DNA from: Khoudiadiopia massiliensis
Lineage (GTDB): Bacteria; Bacillota; Clostridia; Tissierellales; Peptoniphilaceae
Length of the DNA: 64,000 nt
Direction of reading: 5' to 3'
Assembly: GCA_900290095.1 (NCBI GenBank)
Contig: OKQS01000002.1
Location: 279,493-343,492, forward strand
The position numbers and the translations under genes are program-made. The notes under the pieces were generated by a model. That model did not search any database, had not been told where the DNA came from, and was given only the letters and a program-made list of their open reading frames with translations. This document shows positions 44,247-53,609 of this stretch, in pieces; positions within the stretch are counted from its first letter, which is position 1, and every line of letters starts with the position of its first letter.

Positions 44247-46085
44247 CTAGAAGGCTTGACCATCACGATAGTAGCGACTTTGGACTTGGAAAAGGTCGGA
44301 GTAGGCGCCGCCCAGGGCCAGCAGGTCCTCGTGGCTTCCTTCCTCTTGGATACCGCCATTTCCTATGAAAAGTATCCTGTCGCAGAAGCGGGTTGAGGCC
44401 AGGCGGTGGGATACAAATATGGAAGTCTTGTTTTCTGTCATCTCATTGTATTTTAAGTAAATATCATTTTCTGCCAATGGATCGAGGGCAGCTGTCGGCT
44501 CGTCCAGGACCAGGATCGGGGCATTCCTATACAAGGCACGGGCCAGCATCAGCCTCTGGATTTCTCCGCCCGAAAGCTCAAGTCCGTCATCCCAAAGTTT
44601 TTTGCCCAGCTTGGTGTCAATTCCGGCACTGAGTTGTTCGATTCTTTGGCTAAGGCCTGCCAAATCCAAGCATTTTTCAACCTTGGCCCGGTCAAAGGGC
44701 TTGACGGTCTGGCTGACATTTTCCGCAATGGTGGTATCTAGAACCGAGAAGTTTTGAGAAACTGTTGAAAAGACTGAATAGTAATCGTCCCTGTTAAACT
44801 CCCTGATATCCACCCCCTTGAGGAGAACCCGGCCATCAGTTGGGTCCAGAAGTCCTGAGATCAGCTTGATAAGGGTGGTTTTTCCGGCCCCGTTTAGTCC
44901 GACAATTGCAACTTTTTCGCCCGGCCTTATGGTAAGGTCCAGATCTTTCAACACATAGTTTTCAGACTCGGGGTATTTATAGGAGACTTTTTCAAGTCGG
45001 ATTTCATATGGGGACTTTGCGTCCGGAAGTTCCCTGCCCCCGCTGAATCGGAAGGGCTCGGGGAAATCAAGAAAGTCGCGTACAGGTTGAATTTCCCAAT
45101 TTTCCCTATTTAAAGTTTCCAGCTCCTTGAGAAGACCTTTAATCATAAGGCTCAGTCCGCCAACAGCAGTGAAATACAGAAGAAATGACGATGCCGGAAG
45201 ATTTTGAGAAAGGGTGAGGCGGATAAGATAGTAGTAGGCCAGGCCGTTGCCAAGGAGGTTTAAAAGGACATCAATAATATTGGCAAAGAGTATTTTCCTC
45301 TCACTCTTCTTTATGAAAGCCTCCAGAGCCTTGACTAGGCTGTCATAGACGCCTTCTAGCCAGGGGCTCAGGTTGAACAGTCGTATGTCCTTAGCCGGGG
45401 CCATGGAGTCGGCCAGCTTCTCGAAGTATCCAATCTTTTTATCCAGGTCGGCCTCCCGATCCCTGTTTTTATAGCGCCAAGCCTCCATATGGCGGGATAC
45501 AAAAAAGCTTGTTACCGTGGTTACGCTAATAATAATTATTAAAAAATTGTTAATGTCGGTCAGGAAGAAAAGGTATATGAGAAAGCCGAAAAAGCTGATC
45601 AGAAGTTGGGTCAGGGTGGTCCACATATGCTCAACCGCTTCACTGTTTGCACAGACAGACCTGTTGGCCTTGCCTCGTAATTTCAGAAATTCCGGATCAA
45701 GGGTGTTGGTATAGGAAGTTTCATTGGTTTTCCTATTGATCATAATAACAACGGATGTCCTCAGGGCTATCCTCCGATAAAGACTGTTATTCTGCAAATA
45801 GCTTTTTAAGGCCTGCAATAAAAATAGGGCCGAGGACAAGCTGACAATGGTTGCCAATAGGAGCTTGAAAGATTGTCCGGTTTCAACTTGCTTGATAATT
45901 TGAGGTCCTATGAGGAGTTGAACCAGCTGCAGGGCCAGGGCGACCAGAATCATCAACAAGGATGTGAGAGGAACAAGCTTATCCTCTTTCAATGCCAAAG
46001 ACAGCATCCAAAAAATATTTTTTAATGGCAGGACCCCACTGTGGGACTCGGATTCCTTTGTGTTTTTATTGCGATCATCAGCCAT
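44247..46085 (-). CDS. ABC exporter half-transporter (permease-ATPase), first of pair
   Basis: 612-aa half-transporter with six membrane helices and an ATPase domain (Walker A GLNGAGKTT, signature LSGGEIQRLMLARA, Walker B LVLDEPTAALD, H-loop VSHRLAS). ATG 46085 follows GGAGGG; a TTG twelve nt upstream is in frame but lacks a site. First gene of a two-gene operon reading away from a TetR regulator, the usual arrangement for a regulated drug or peptide exporter. Confidence 0.9.
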   Translation of the reverse strand: MADDRNKNTKESESHSGVLPLKNIFWMLSLALKEDKLVPLTSLLMILVALALQLVQLLIGPQIIKQVETGQSFKLLLATIVSLSSALFLLQALKSYLQNNSLYRRIALRTSVVIMINRKTNETSYTNTLDPEFLKLRGKANRSVCANSEAVEHMWTTLTQLLISFFGFLIYLFFLTDINNFLIIIISVTTVTSFFVSRHMEAWRYKNRDREADLDKKIGYFEKLADSMAPAKDIRLFNLSPWLEGVYDSLVKALEAFIKKSERKILFANIIDVLLNLLGNGLAYYYLIRLTLSQNLPASSFLLYFTAVGGLSLMIKGLLKELETLNRENWEIQPVRDFLDFPEPFRFSGGRELPDAKSPYEIRLEKVSYKYPESENYVLKDLDLTIRPGEKVAIVGLNGAGKTTLIKLISGLLDPTDGRVLLKGVDIREFNRDDYYSVFSTVSQNFSVLDTTIAENVSQTVKPFDRAKVEKCLDLAGLSQRIEQLSAGIDTKLGKKLWDDGLELSGGEIQRLMLARALYRNAPILVLDEPTAALDPLAENDIYLKYNEMTENKTSIFVSHRLASTRFCDRILFIGNGGIQEEGSHEDLLALGGAYSDLFQVQSRYYRDGQAF

Positions 46086-46244
46086 AATGCCCTCCAATTT
46101 TTTGTTTTATATTATAGCACTTTTTTGTGGGGGGAAATTTACAGTGATCGTGGGCCTTTAGCTTCTCGGGATTAGCAGCATCCGGGGAGGAAGGTGGAAA
46201 GGAAGGAGATTGGATAAAGAATAGAAGACTTCAAAACTCAGTAA

Positions 46245-46294
46245 TTGACAAGGTCGGGTAAAAAATATAGAATCGATCTGAACTCTGTTCGATT
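46245..46294 (+). promoter_or_regulatory. Promoter and candidate TetR operator
   Basis: TTGACA (46245-46250) and TAGAAT (46268-46273) with a 17-bp spacer drive the TetR gene. The inverted repeat AATCGA (46271-46276) / TCGATT (46289-46294) with a 12-nt centre overlaps the -10 and is a plausible operator for autoregulation. The rest of the 281-nt divergent region shows no other clear signal. Confidence 0.55.
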
Positions 46295-46366
46295 AATTTA
46301 TTGGCAACGCCGTTTGGTTAAAGACTATTTTTTTTTAAAAGACTATTGATCTCGAGGGGGCGAGCA

Positions 46367-46924
46367 TTGAAGAAACCTATCACATCCAGGGAGACAATAT
46401 TGGCAACTTGCAGGGACTTGCTGGCAAGCCGGGGGCTGGAAAGCATAAGCATGAGAGGGGTGGCCCGGGCCTGTGGAATTGCCTTGGGCTCAATTTATTA
46501 CTATTTCCCATCAAAAAATGACCTGGTCCTGGCCACAATCGAGAGTGTCTGGCAGGATATTTTCAGTCTGGATCAAGGGGAGCCCGGGCCTTCAGATTTC
46601 AAAAATTATATAGAGAGGTGTTTCAACCATTTAAAGGCCGGGATTAAGAAATATCCCAATTTCTTCACCATACACTCTCTGAGCTTCTCGGCCAATGACA
46701 AGAATCGGGCTCGGGCCTCAATGGAGCACTACAGGGCCCACATCAAGGAGGCTATGAAGGCAGTCCTTGAGGCCGACAATAGGGTTGCGAAGACCGCCTT
46801 CAATGAGGCCTTTACTGAAGAGGCCTTCCTGGAATTCATCTTGAACTCAATGGTCGGCCTTCTCCTGGAAAAAAGCCGGGACTGCTCCGTCCTTTTGGAG
46901 ATCATAGAGCGGGTCATATATTAG
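46367..46924 (+). CDS. TetR/AcrR family transcriptional regulator
   Basis: 185-aa repressor. HTH domain at residues 5-55 with RETILATCRDLLASRGLESI, SMRGVARACGIALGSIYYYF and PSKNDLV; the C-terminal domain is a helical ligand-binding region. The start is TTG 46367, six nt after GAGGGGG; a TTG at 46346 is also in frame. Divergent from the ABC exporter pair and probably its ligand-responsive repressor (inference from position). Confidence 0.9.
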   Translation: MKKPITSRETILATCRDLLASRGLESISMRGVARACGIALGSIYYYFPSKNDLVLATIESVWQDIFSLDQGEPGPSDFKNYIERCFNHLKAGIKKYPNFFTIHSLSFSANDKNRARASMEHYRAHIKEAMKAVLEADNRVAKTAFNEAFTEEAFLEFILNSMVGLLLEKSRDCSVLLEIIERVIY

Positions 46925-47004
46925 ACTCGTAGATAGACTCTTAGTTAGACTCGTAAATCCTGATTTTTCCGGGGCCGGCGGCCTTACCGGTTTCAACTTG
47001 GGAG

Positions 47005-47469
47005 TAGAGGGGGTTTGCCGAAAATGGCAAACCCCCTCTATTGAATTTGGCCCGGCAATCATGGGGATTCTCTGAAAACATGTAATCCCCATGACCGCAT
47101 TTGGCCCGGGAGTCATGGGGAAAGGCGAAAATCGAGTTATCCCCATGACTTAATTGAGCTCTAAAATCAATGGGGTTGTCCGAAAAGTGGACAATCCCGT
47201 TGAGTCGAGCGGGATCGGAAATCATGGGGAAAAGCCCAAAAATGGATAATCCCCCTGAAAAAGCACGAACCGGCGGTCATGGGGAAAGTCGAAAACCGCC
47301 AAACCCCCATGAAAAAGCCCGCCCCGGCGATCATGGGGAAAAGTCGAAAACTGGACACCCCCCTGAAAAAGTACGAACCGGCGGTCATGGGGAAAGCCGA
47401 AAACCGGCAAATCCCCATGAAAAAGGCGCCAAAAACAAACAAAAGGGATTCGCCGAAAAAGCGAATCCT
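47005..47469. repeat. Palindrome array E (9 units)
   Basis: Starts with a long hairpin TAGAGGGGGTTTGCC/GGCAAACCCCCTCTA around GAAAAT (47005-47040), followed by seven CATGGGG-type units and a final GGATTCGCC/GCGAATCC hairpin at about 47446-47468. Array F has the same first and last unit types in the same order. Several frames run through the array because the period is near a multiple of three in places; I consider none of them coding. Confidence 0.87.
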
Positions 47470-47515
47470 CACTAATCTTTGTTAAAGAATCATAGATCAA
47501 GTGTAGGCACAGGTC

Positions 47516-47590
47516 CAAACCTCGGATCTGTGCCTTTAATATATATAGGTCAAGGCGGAGTGCCGCTTGGAAAGCTGTTAGCGGCACGGA
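47516..47590 (-). repeat. Conserved multi-hairpin element, copy 1
   Basis: Reading the minus strand: hairpin GTGCCGC/GCGGCAC with the TAACAGCTTTCCAA loop, a CTCCGCCTTGACC-TATATAT segment, then hairpin GGCACAGATCC/GGACCTGTGCC. Array E follows about 47 nt beyond in this reading direction. Copies 2 and 3 are at 56698 and 58328; this copy lacks their first hairpin. Confidence 0.75.
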
Positions 47591-47718
47591 TTAAAATATG
47601 CCGCCGCCAAGGGCCACTCCCGGCAGGGCCTAGGGCGGCTCCGCATCAGCTTTTCCGACCGGCCGCAGGGCAGATACCGGGCCGTGGGGTCCGGCTAAAA
47701 GGGCTTTGCAAAAGTTAA

Positions 47719-47820
47719 TAGTGTTGGTTCTGAGTTTTCGCCAAGCCAACACTAGTCCTTAGCCAACTCGCGGCCGCTTTTACTAGTGTTGGTTTTGCGT
47801 TTTCGGTCAACCAACACTAG
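47719..47820. repeat. Palindrome array G (2 units, TAGTGTTGG type)
   Basis: Two hairpins with arms TAGTGTTGG/CCAACACTA and loops holding GAGTTTTCGCC and GCGTTTTCGGTC, that is the same CGAAAA core as the other arrays in reverse orientation. Period 64 bp. Region 47591-47718 and 47821-47950 is otherwise featureless. Confidence 0.85.
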
Positions 47821-47982
47821 CCTTTGGCCGTCTCCCCGGAGTCACCCGCCCGGAGCCCCGCAGCCCTGAAAAATGCCTTGAAAATATAAGGTAAAAAGCC
47901 CGTAAAGACCGCATAAAATGATGGCTTTTCCAGGTTTTTGTAAAATTTTTCCGCTATAATGAATTCATAGGGCACGATCAAA

Positions 47983-48089
47983 GCGCGCAAACCCATGCGC
48001 GGCGCCGAAACCCACGCGCACGCACAGCGCCAAAACCCACGCGCAGCGCCGAAACCGGCGGGATGCGCCAAAACCAACGCGCAGCGCTG
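47983..48089. repeat. GC-rich 19-nt tandem repeats before the ABC-2 operon
   Basis: About five degenerate copies of AAACCCACGCGCAGCGCC, some with internal insertion. They lie between a TATAAT box (47955-47960) and the ABC-2 ATPase ATG, so would be part of the leader transcript. Composition (CGCG-rich) contrasts with both flanks. Confidence 0.6.
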
Positions 48090-48163
48090 TAATGAGTCCA
48101 ATACTCAAGCATGCGCAGCGCAGTAAGCCAAATAACAAATCCGGAATTGAGGAGTCATTAGCC

Positions 48164-49102
48164 ATGGAGAATATAATTGAAGTAAGGGGCCTTGTCAAGC
48201 AGTACAAGGAGCTCAGGGCTTTGGACGGCCTGGATCTCGACGTTAAGAAGGGCCGCATCCTGGGCCTTTTGGGGCCGAACGGGTCGGGCAAATCCACAAC
48301 TATAAACTGCATTTTATCCTTGCTGAGCAAGGATGCAGGGAGTGTGAAAATTTACGGCCGCGAGATGAGCCCGGAAGCCTATGACATTAAAAGCAAAATA
48401 GGGGTTGTCTTTCAGGATGTGGGAGTTTTCGAGGAACTCACCGTCTATGAAAATATAGATTATTTCTGCGGACTCTACATAAGAGATAAGAAACATAGGC
48501 AAGAGCTGGTTCAGCAAACTCTGGACCTCGTAGCCCTCAATGATTTCATCAAATTCAAACCCAAGAAACTCTCGGGCGGTCTGTTGAGGAGGCTCAACAT
48601 TGCCTGCGGAATAGCCCATAGGCCGGAAATCATCATTTTCGATGAGCCCACGGTTGCCGTTGACCCCCAATCCAGAAATAAGATACTTGAGGGAATTAGA
48701 GAATTGAAAGAAAAAGGGGCTACCATAATCTACACTTCCCACTACATGGAGGAAGTCGAACTCCTGTGCGACGACATAGTAATCATTGACAAGGGCAAGG
48801 TTATCGCAAAAGGCAGCGCCGCCCAATTGAAAGACATGATAGACCTCAATGAAAAGGTGACCTTTAAAACTGAAAATCTTGGAGACCAAACCATTGGCAG
48901 AATAAAAAGCATGGACCATGTCCTGGATGTGGAATACAAAAACGGCACATGTTCAATCAGCTTCTCCCACGGAAATGATAACTTGCTCAACCTTATACAA
49001 ATCCTGGGCCAAGAGGGGGTAAGCTATGACTCCCTTTCATCGGAAAAGCCGACCCTCAATGACGTTTTCCTCGACCTGACCGGGAAAGAATTGAGAGATT
49101 GA
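48164..49102 (+). CDS. ABC-2 type exporter, ATP-binding protein
   Basis: 312-aa ATPase of the DrrA/CcmA-like branch: Walker A GPNGSGKST, signature LSGGLLRRLNIACGIA, Walker B IIIFDEPTVAVD, and a C-terminal 80-residue extension with LNDVFLDLTGKEL, typical of daunorubicin-type exporters. ATG 48164 follows TTGAGGAG; the in-frame ATG 48092 lies in the GC-rich leader repeats. It heads a three-gene operon with two permeases and would export a drug, lipid or peptide across the membrane. Confidence 0.88.
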   Translation: MENIIEVRGLVKQYKELRALDGLDLDVKKGRILGLLGPNGSGKSTTINCILSLLSKDAGSVKIYGREMSPEAYDIKSKIGVVFQDVGVFEELTVYENIDYFCGLYIRDKKHRQELVQQTLDLVALNDFIKFKPKKLSGGLLRRLNIACGIAHRPEIIIFDEPTVAVDPQSRNKILEGIRELKEKGATIIYTSHYMEEVELLCDDIVIIDKGKVIAKGSAAQLKDMIDLNEKVTFKTENLGDQTIGRIKSMDHVLDVEYKNGTCSISFSHGNDNLLNLIQILGQEGVSYDSLSSEKPTLNDVFLDLTGKELRD

Positions 49103-49103
49103 C

Positions 49104-50201
49104 ATGTTTTCACACATATTTAAAAACACATTCAAAATGCTCCTGAGGCAGAAGGCAATGCTCTTCTGGGCCCTGCTCTTTCCAATCATCTTGGGCCTGT
49201 TTTTCAAGCTCGCACTTGGAAATATAGGCAATACGGGGAAATTTGAAAAAATCCCGGTGGCTGTCAATGAAAAGATTCTTGAGGATAAAAATTTTTCTTC
49301 CTTTATCAAGAACATGGAGGAAGAGGACTATTTCAAGGTCACCAAGGCTGCCGATCAGAAGATCCTGGATCAGGACGACAAGGTAGTTGCCTATATTGAA
49401 AGCCAAGAAAAGATTATCACAAGAAAATCCGGGATAAAAGAGACCATCGTCGAGAGTATTGTCAATGCCTATAACCGCCAGGAATCAATGGTTATGAGGA
49501 TTTTACAGGAGAATCCGAGGGCCGACTTGGCAAGAGTTTTGGACGTCGAGAACCACGTCAAGGATATTTCCTACAAAAACATGGATCCTGTCAATACATA
49601 TTTCTATACCCTGATGGGGATGCAGGTCATATACGGCTATATTTGGGGACTCTACGTTGTTTACCAGTATGAAGCCAATCTTTCCACCACGGCCAAGAGG
49701 AACCTGGTGAGCCCAATAAAAAAGAGGACCGGCTTTGCCGCCTCAATCCTGGTGGCCTGGATAATTAACCTGTCTATCAGCCTCTTTTTCCTATTCTATT
49801 TGAAGCAAATCTTGGGAGTGAATTTCGGAGGTCAGCTCCCGCCAATCCTGAGCCTTATAGGCTTGGCCGCCTTGACAGGTGTGAGTCTCGGAAGCTTTCT
49901 CGGGGTCTGCAATAAGGGAAACATAGAATTTAAAACCGGGATCGGCATATCCGCCACAATGCTCATGAGCTTTTTAGCCGGCATGATGAACGCTCAGATG
50001 AAAGTGATTATTCAGAAGAACGCCCCTATCATAAACAGGATCAATCCCGTTGCCCTGATCACCGATGCCGCATATTCACTCTATTATTACGCTTCAATGG
50101 ACAGGTATTACGGCAACATGGCATGTCTTTTCCTGGTTACCTTGGTCTTAATATTGGCAACCCTGTTATTAATGAGAGGTAAGCAATATGACAGTCTTTA
50201 A
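49104..50201 (+). CDS. ABC-2 type exporter permease 1
   Basis: 365-aa permease of the YhaP/NatB-like ABC2_membrane_3 type: one N-terminal helix (MLFWALLFPIILGLFFKLAL), a 130-residue extracytoplasmic domain, then five helices (about residues 165-360). It starts 1 nt after the ATPase stop and overlaps the next permease by 14 nt, so the three genes are one transcriptional and translational unit. The two permeases are the same length and distantly similar, suggesting a heterodimer. Confidence 0.85.
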   Translation: MFSHIFKNTFKMLLRQKAMLFWALLFPIILGLFFKLALGNIGNTGKFEKIPVAVNEKILEDKNFSSFIKNMEEEDYFKVTKAADQKILDQDDKVVAYIESQEKIITRKSGIKETIVESIVNAYNRQESMVMRILQENPRADLARVLDVENHVKDISYKNMDPVNTYFYTLMGMQVIYGYIWGLYVVYQYEANLSTTAKRNLVSPIKKRTGFAASILVAWIINLSISLFFLFYLKQILGVNFGGQLPPILSLIGLAALTGVSLGSFLGVCNKGNIEFKTGIGISATMLMSFLAGMMNAQMKVIIQKNAPIINRINPVALITDAAYSLYYYASMDRYYGNMACLFLVTLVLILATLLLMRGKQYDSL

Positions 50202-51285
50202 AAATTATTTTAAAATAGTCAAGGGTCATATGAAGGCCATATTAATATATTCCTTATTCTTTTTGCTCTTGGTCGCCTTCTCCAATAATGTGGACAAGGA
50301 TACCCAATATAAGAGTGTGGACGTGGATATTTATGTCAAAGACAAGGCCAATACAAAGCTCTCCCAGGCCCTGTATGAATATTTGGATGAGAATGCCAAC
50401 ATAGTGGAGATGAGTGATGATTTGGTGGATGACAATCTGTTTTATGAGGTTATCAAGGCTGTTGTCATAATCCCCCCGGACTTTGACACCGCCCGCCAAG
50501 TTTTCTACAAAACCGCCCCCAAGAGCATGTATGGAATGGAGATTGAGTACAAGCTCAACCAGTTTATAAGCAAGGTTAATACTTATGAAAACGCCGGTTT
50601 CACGGAGAGCCGGGCAATAGAGGCTGCAAATAAGGACTTGTCGAAGAAGCTTGAGGTGTCTTTAAACAACAAGGCGGCTCTTGAAACTGACGATGATTCA
50701 AACTTCTATTTCAATTTCTTAAATTACATGATAATGGCCCAGGTAATCCTGATAATCTCAACTATTGTGGCGGTTTATCAAAAGGATAGCCTGGCGCAAA
50801 GAAATGCGGTTTCGCCGGTATCGGCCTCCAAGCAGAGTCTCCAGCTTACTCTGGGCCACATTGCAGTGGGCCTGTGTGTTTGGCTGTCTTACATGTTGGT
50901 GTTTGCAATCCTTTGGAGGGGGTCCATTGGGAAGAAACACGTTAACCTCTTGATGCTGAACTCATTCGTCTTCACAATTTCAGTCGTCACCATGGCCGTA
51001 TTTATCTCGCACCTTGTCAAGAACAACAATGCCAGGGAGGGGATAATGAATGTTATTTCTCTCGGCTCGTCTTTCTTGGCCGGGGCCTTCGTGCCCCAGG
51101 AAATGCTGGGCAAGACGGCCCTGACCCTTGCCCGGGTCCTGCCTTCTTATTACTACATCAGCAACAACAACCTAATTACACAGACCCCGAGCCTGTCAGC
51201 CATCCTGCCCAATATTTATATCATGTGCGGCTTCAGCCTGGCCTTTATAGCCCTGGCCATGCTGACAAAGAGAAGGACAGGCTGA
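50188..51285 (+). CDS. ABC-2 type exporter permease 2
   Basis: 365-aa permease with the same layout as its upstream partner: N-terminal helix (AILIYSLFFLLLVAFSNNV), extracytoplasmic domain with YVKDKANTKLSQALYEYLDE, and C-terminal six-helix core containing SLGSSFLAGAFVPQEMLG. Overlap of 14 nt with the upstream gene. Last gene of the operon; array F begins 130 nt downstream. Confidence 0.85.
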   Translation: MTVFKNYFKIVKGHMKAILIYSLFFLLLVAFSNNVDKDTQYKSVDVDIYVKDKANTKLSQALYEYLDENANIVEMSDDLVDDNLFYEVIKAVVIIPPDFDTARQVFYKTAPKSMYGMEIEYKLNQFISKVNTYENAGFTESRAIEAANKDLSKKLEVSLNNKAALETDDDSNFYFNFLNYMIMAQVILIISTIVAVYQKDSLAQRNAVSPVSASKQSLQLTLGHIAVGLCVWLSYMLVFAILWRGSIGKKHVNLLMLNSFVFTISVVTMAVFISHLVKNNNAREGIMNVISLGSSFLAGAFVPQEMLGKTALTLARVLPSYYYISNNNLITQTPSLSAILPNIYIMCGFSLAFIALAMLTKRRTG

Positions 51286-51414
51286 TGGGGCGGCACCGGC
51301 ACGCCTGTTTGCTCGCCGTGCGGCCGGGCCGTGCGAGAACTGTGACCGGCAATCCGGCAGCATTGGGCTTTCCTAGGCAGATTTGGAGCCGAATTACCGG
51401 ATTCAACTTGGGAA

Positions 51415-51936
51415 TAGAGGGGGTTTGCCGAAAATGGCAAACCCCCTCTACTGAATTTGGCCCGGAAATCATGGGGGTTCGCTGAAAACAAGTAATCCCC
51501 ATGACCGCATTTGGCCCGGGAGTCATGGGTAAATGGCGAAAACCGGGCTACCCCCATGAAAGGGGCCGGCTCGGAAATCATGGGAAAAGGGGGAAAACCG
51601 GCCTACCACCATGAAAGGGGCCGGCTCGGAAATCATGGGGAAAAGCCCAAAACTGGACAACCCCCTGAAAAAGCACGAACCCGGGAGTCATGGGGAAAAG
51701 TCGAAAACTGGATAACCCCCCTGAAAAAGCCCCGACCCGCGATCATGGGGAAAAGCCAAAAATTGGATAACCCCCTGAAAAAGCACGAACCGGCGGTCAT
51801 AGGGAAAAGCCCAAAATTGGACAACCCCCATGAAAAAGGCGCCAAAACCAAACAAAAAGGATTCGCCGAAAAAGCGAATCCCTTATAAAAATTTTAGAAA
51901 ACCGATAAATTCGATTCGCCGAGAAGGCGAATCCCG
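51415..51936. repeat. Palindrome array F (10 units)
   Basis: Same architecture as array E, including the shared lead-in ATTCAACTTGGGAATAGAGG: first the TAGAGGGGGTTTGCC hairpin (51415-51450), then seven CATGGGG-type units, then two GATTCGCC/GGCGAATC hairpins (51860-51884 and 51911-51935). It lies between convergent operons. The remaining 51937-52100 is GC-rich (GGCCCCGGC-type) with no signal I can name; 51286-51414 also holds nothing clear. Confidence 0.87.
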
Positions 51937-52100
51937 CCAATGGCCGGCGGCCCCGCTATCCACGGGCCCGGGCCCGCCGAGCCCTGAGCCCGGCGCCCCG
52001 GCAGTTGCGGCCGGCAACTTCGGAGCAGCCCGGTGACCCCAGGCAAGGCCCAGACCCAAGCCGGCCCACAACAGGCCCCGACGCCCCGGCGGCCCCAACC

Positions 52101-53609
52101 CTACAGAGGCTTATCCTCTTCAGGAATATTGGTGTTGTCGGCCGGCGACTTGAAGGGGGATTTTGCGGAGAAGTCGTTGTTGGCCTTTCTGGCGCGGTGC
52201 CTGGGGACTACAGTTCCCGGGCCGCCTATGCAGCCGCCTGAGCAGGCCATGCCTTCGAGCAACATGCCGTTTTTCTTGCCGGCCTTGGCCATCCTCATCA
52301 GCATGACACACTCGCCGAGACCGTCCGCACCCTCGACAGGAATCTCCCGGTCGGGATCTATTTCCTTAGCCCTCTCAACGACTGCCTTGGCAACACCGCC
52401 CTGGACGGCATAGCCGCGGCCGGTCATTGAAGCGTCCTGCATCTCATCATCCGTCTCGATCGAGCCCGGATCAATATCGCGGGCGACGAACATGCCCATC
52501 AATTCCTCAAAGGTAATTACAAAGTCCACATAGTCCTTGACCTTGGGTTGGAGCCCCTCCAACTTCTTAGATATGCATGGGCCTATAAATACTATGAGGG
52601 CATCAGCGTCGCGCTTTTTTATCTGCTTTGCGGTATATATCATAGGTGTGGAGCTGTCGGAAATGAGGGGGTCCATATACGGGAAATTCTTCTTGACCAT
52701 AAGCTTCCATGAAAAGCAGCAGCTGGTCCCCATGAAGGGTCGCTCATCAGGCACAGTTTCCAGGAACTCCTTGGCCTCGTTCATGGTTGTAAGATCGGCG
52801 CCAAGACCGACTTCAACAACATCGTCAAAACCCAGCTGGTGAATGGCTTCGCGCACCTGGGCCGAAGTTGTGAGCGCCCCGAATTGGCCGGTAAAAGATG
52901 GGGCGATAATACCATAGACATGGTGGTCAGCTGACTTTATAGCCTTGATGACCTGGTAGATCTGAGACTTGTCCGTAATGGCTCCAAAGGGACAAGCCGT
53001 GATGCAGGCACCGCAGGCGACACACTTGTCATCCTTTATCTCGGCACGTCCGAGATAGTCGGAAGCAATGGCCTTGACCCCGCAGGCATCGGAACATGGC
53101 CTTCCCGTGTCAATGATGGCATGGTAAGGACATTCATTTATGCATTTCTTGCATTTTACACATTTATCATTGTCAATGACCATGCGTCCGTCACCGGGAG
53201 ATATGGCATTTTTCGGGCAGACATTTGAACAAGGGTGGGCCAGACAGAAACGACAATTGTCTGATATATGTATAAATCTTTCAGGACAAGCCTCACAGGC
53301 AATTTTTATTACTGAAACCAGTGGCTCCTTAAAGACCCGGGTATCAACATCTATTTCCTCGATGCCCTCGGTAATGGAACCTGTATCGGCAGCAGTCCTG
53401 GCATCCAGACCCAGGGCCATCCTCAAACGCTCACCATAGACAGCTCGTTCGCGGAAGATATTCTCACGATAACGGGCAACCTCCCCGGGCAGGGCCCTAT
53501 AGGTCTCATTATGGAGCTTGTTTAAATCCTCATCCTCATAGGCCATCCTGGCAATGCTTGCAAAGGCCATACGACGGACATTTATAACATCAACATAACT
53601 TGCTTTCAT
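52101..53609 (-). CDS. [FeFe] hydrogenase-like 4Fe-4S protein, monomeric group B type
   Basis: 502-aa protein. Cys-rich N-terminal half with a CRFCLAHPCSNVCP site and 4Fe-4S ferredoxin motifs (CVKCKKCINECP near residues 150-161, CVACGACITACP near 196-207). The C-terminal H-cluster domain has L1 TSCCFSW (295-301, Phe instead of the usual Pro), L2 GPCISKK (343-349) and L3 GMACSGGCIGGPG (453-465), all four ligand cysteines present. This fits group B hydrogenases, thought to couple ferredoxin to H2 in anaerobes. No HydE, F or G maturation gene is in the window. It follows a NuoE-like ferredoxin by 4-nt overlap. Confidence 0.88.
   Translation of the reverse strand: MKASYVDVINVRRMAFASIARMAYEDEDLNKLHNETYRALPGEVARYRENIFRERAVYGERLRMALGLDARTAADTGSITEGIEEIDVDTRVFKEPLVSVIKIACEACPERFIHISDNCRFCLAHPCSNVCPKNAISPGDGRMVIDNDKCVKCKKCINECPYHAIIDTGRPCSDACGVKAIASDYLGRAEIKDDKCVACGACITACPFGAITDKSQIYQVIKAIKSADHHVYGIIAPSFTGQFGALTTSAQVREAIHQLGFDDVVEVGLGADLTTMNEAKEFLETVPDERPFMGTSCCFSWKLMVKKNFPYMDPLISDSSTPMIYTAKQIKKRDADALIVFIGPCISKKLEGLQPKVKDYVDFVITFEELMGMFVARDIDPGSIETDDEMQDASMTGRGYAVQGGVAKAVVERAKEIDPDREIPVEGADGLGECVMLMRMAKAGKKNGMLLEGMACSGGCIGGPGTVVPRHRARKANNDFSAKSPFKSPADNTNIPEEDKPL

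Noticed and set aside
42232..46924. Bacteriocin biosynthesis cluster around the ABC exporter pair
   Set aside because: No precursor peptide, modification enzyme or peptidase domain is visible; a TetR-controlled exporter is the simpler reading.
47170..47485. Open frames on both strands across array E (and similar ones across arrays A, C, D and F)
   Set aside because: They follow the palindromes on both strands with no ribosome site or known domain and are Pro/Gly/Lys-rich; they are by-products of stop-poor repeats.
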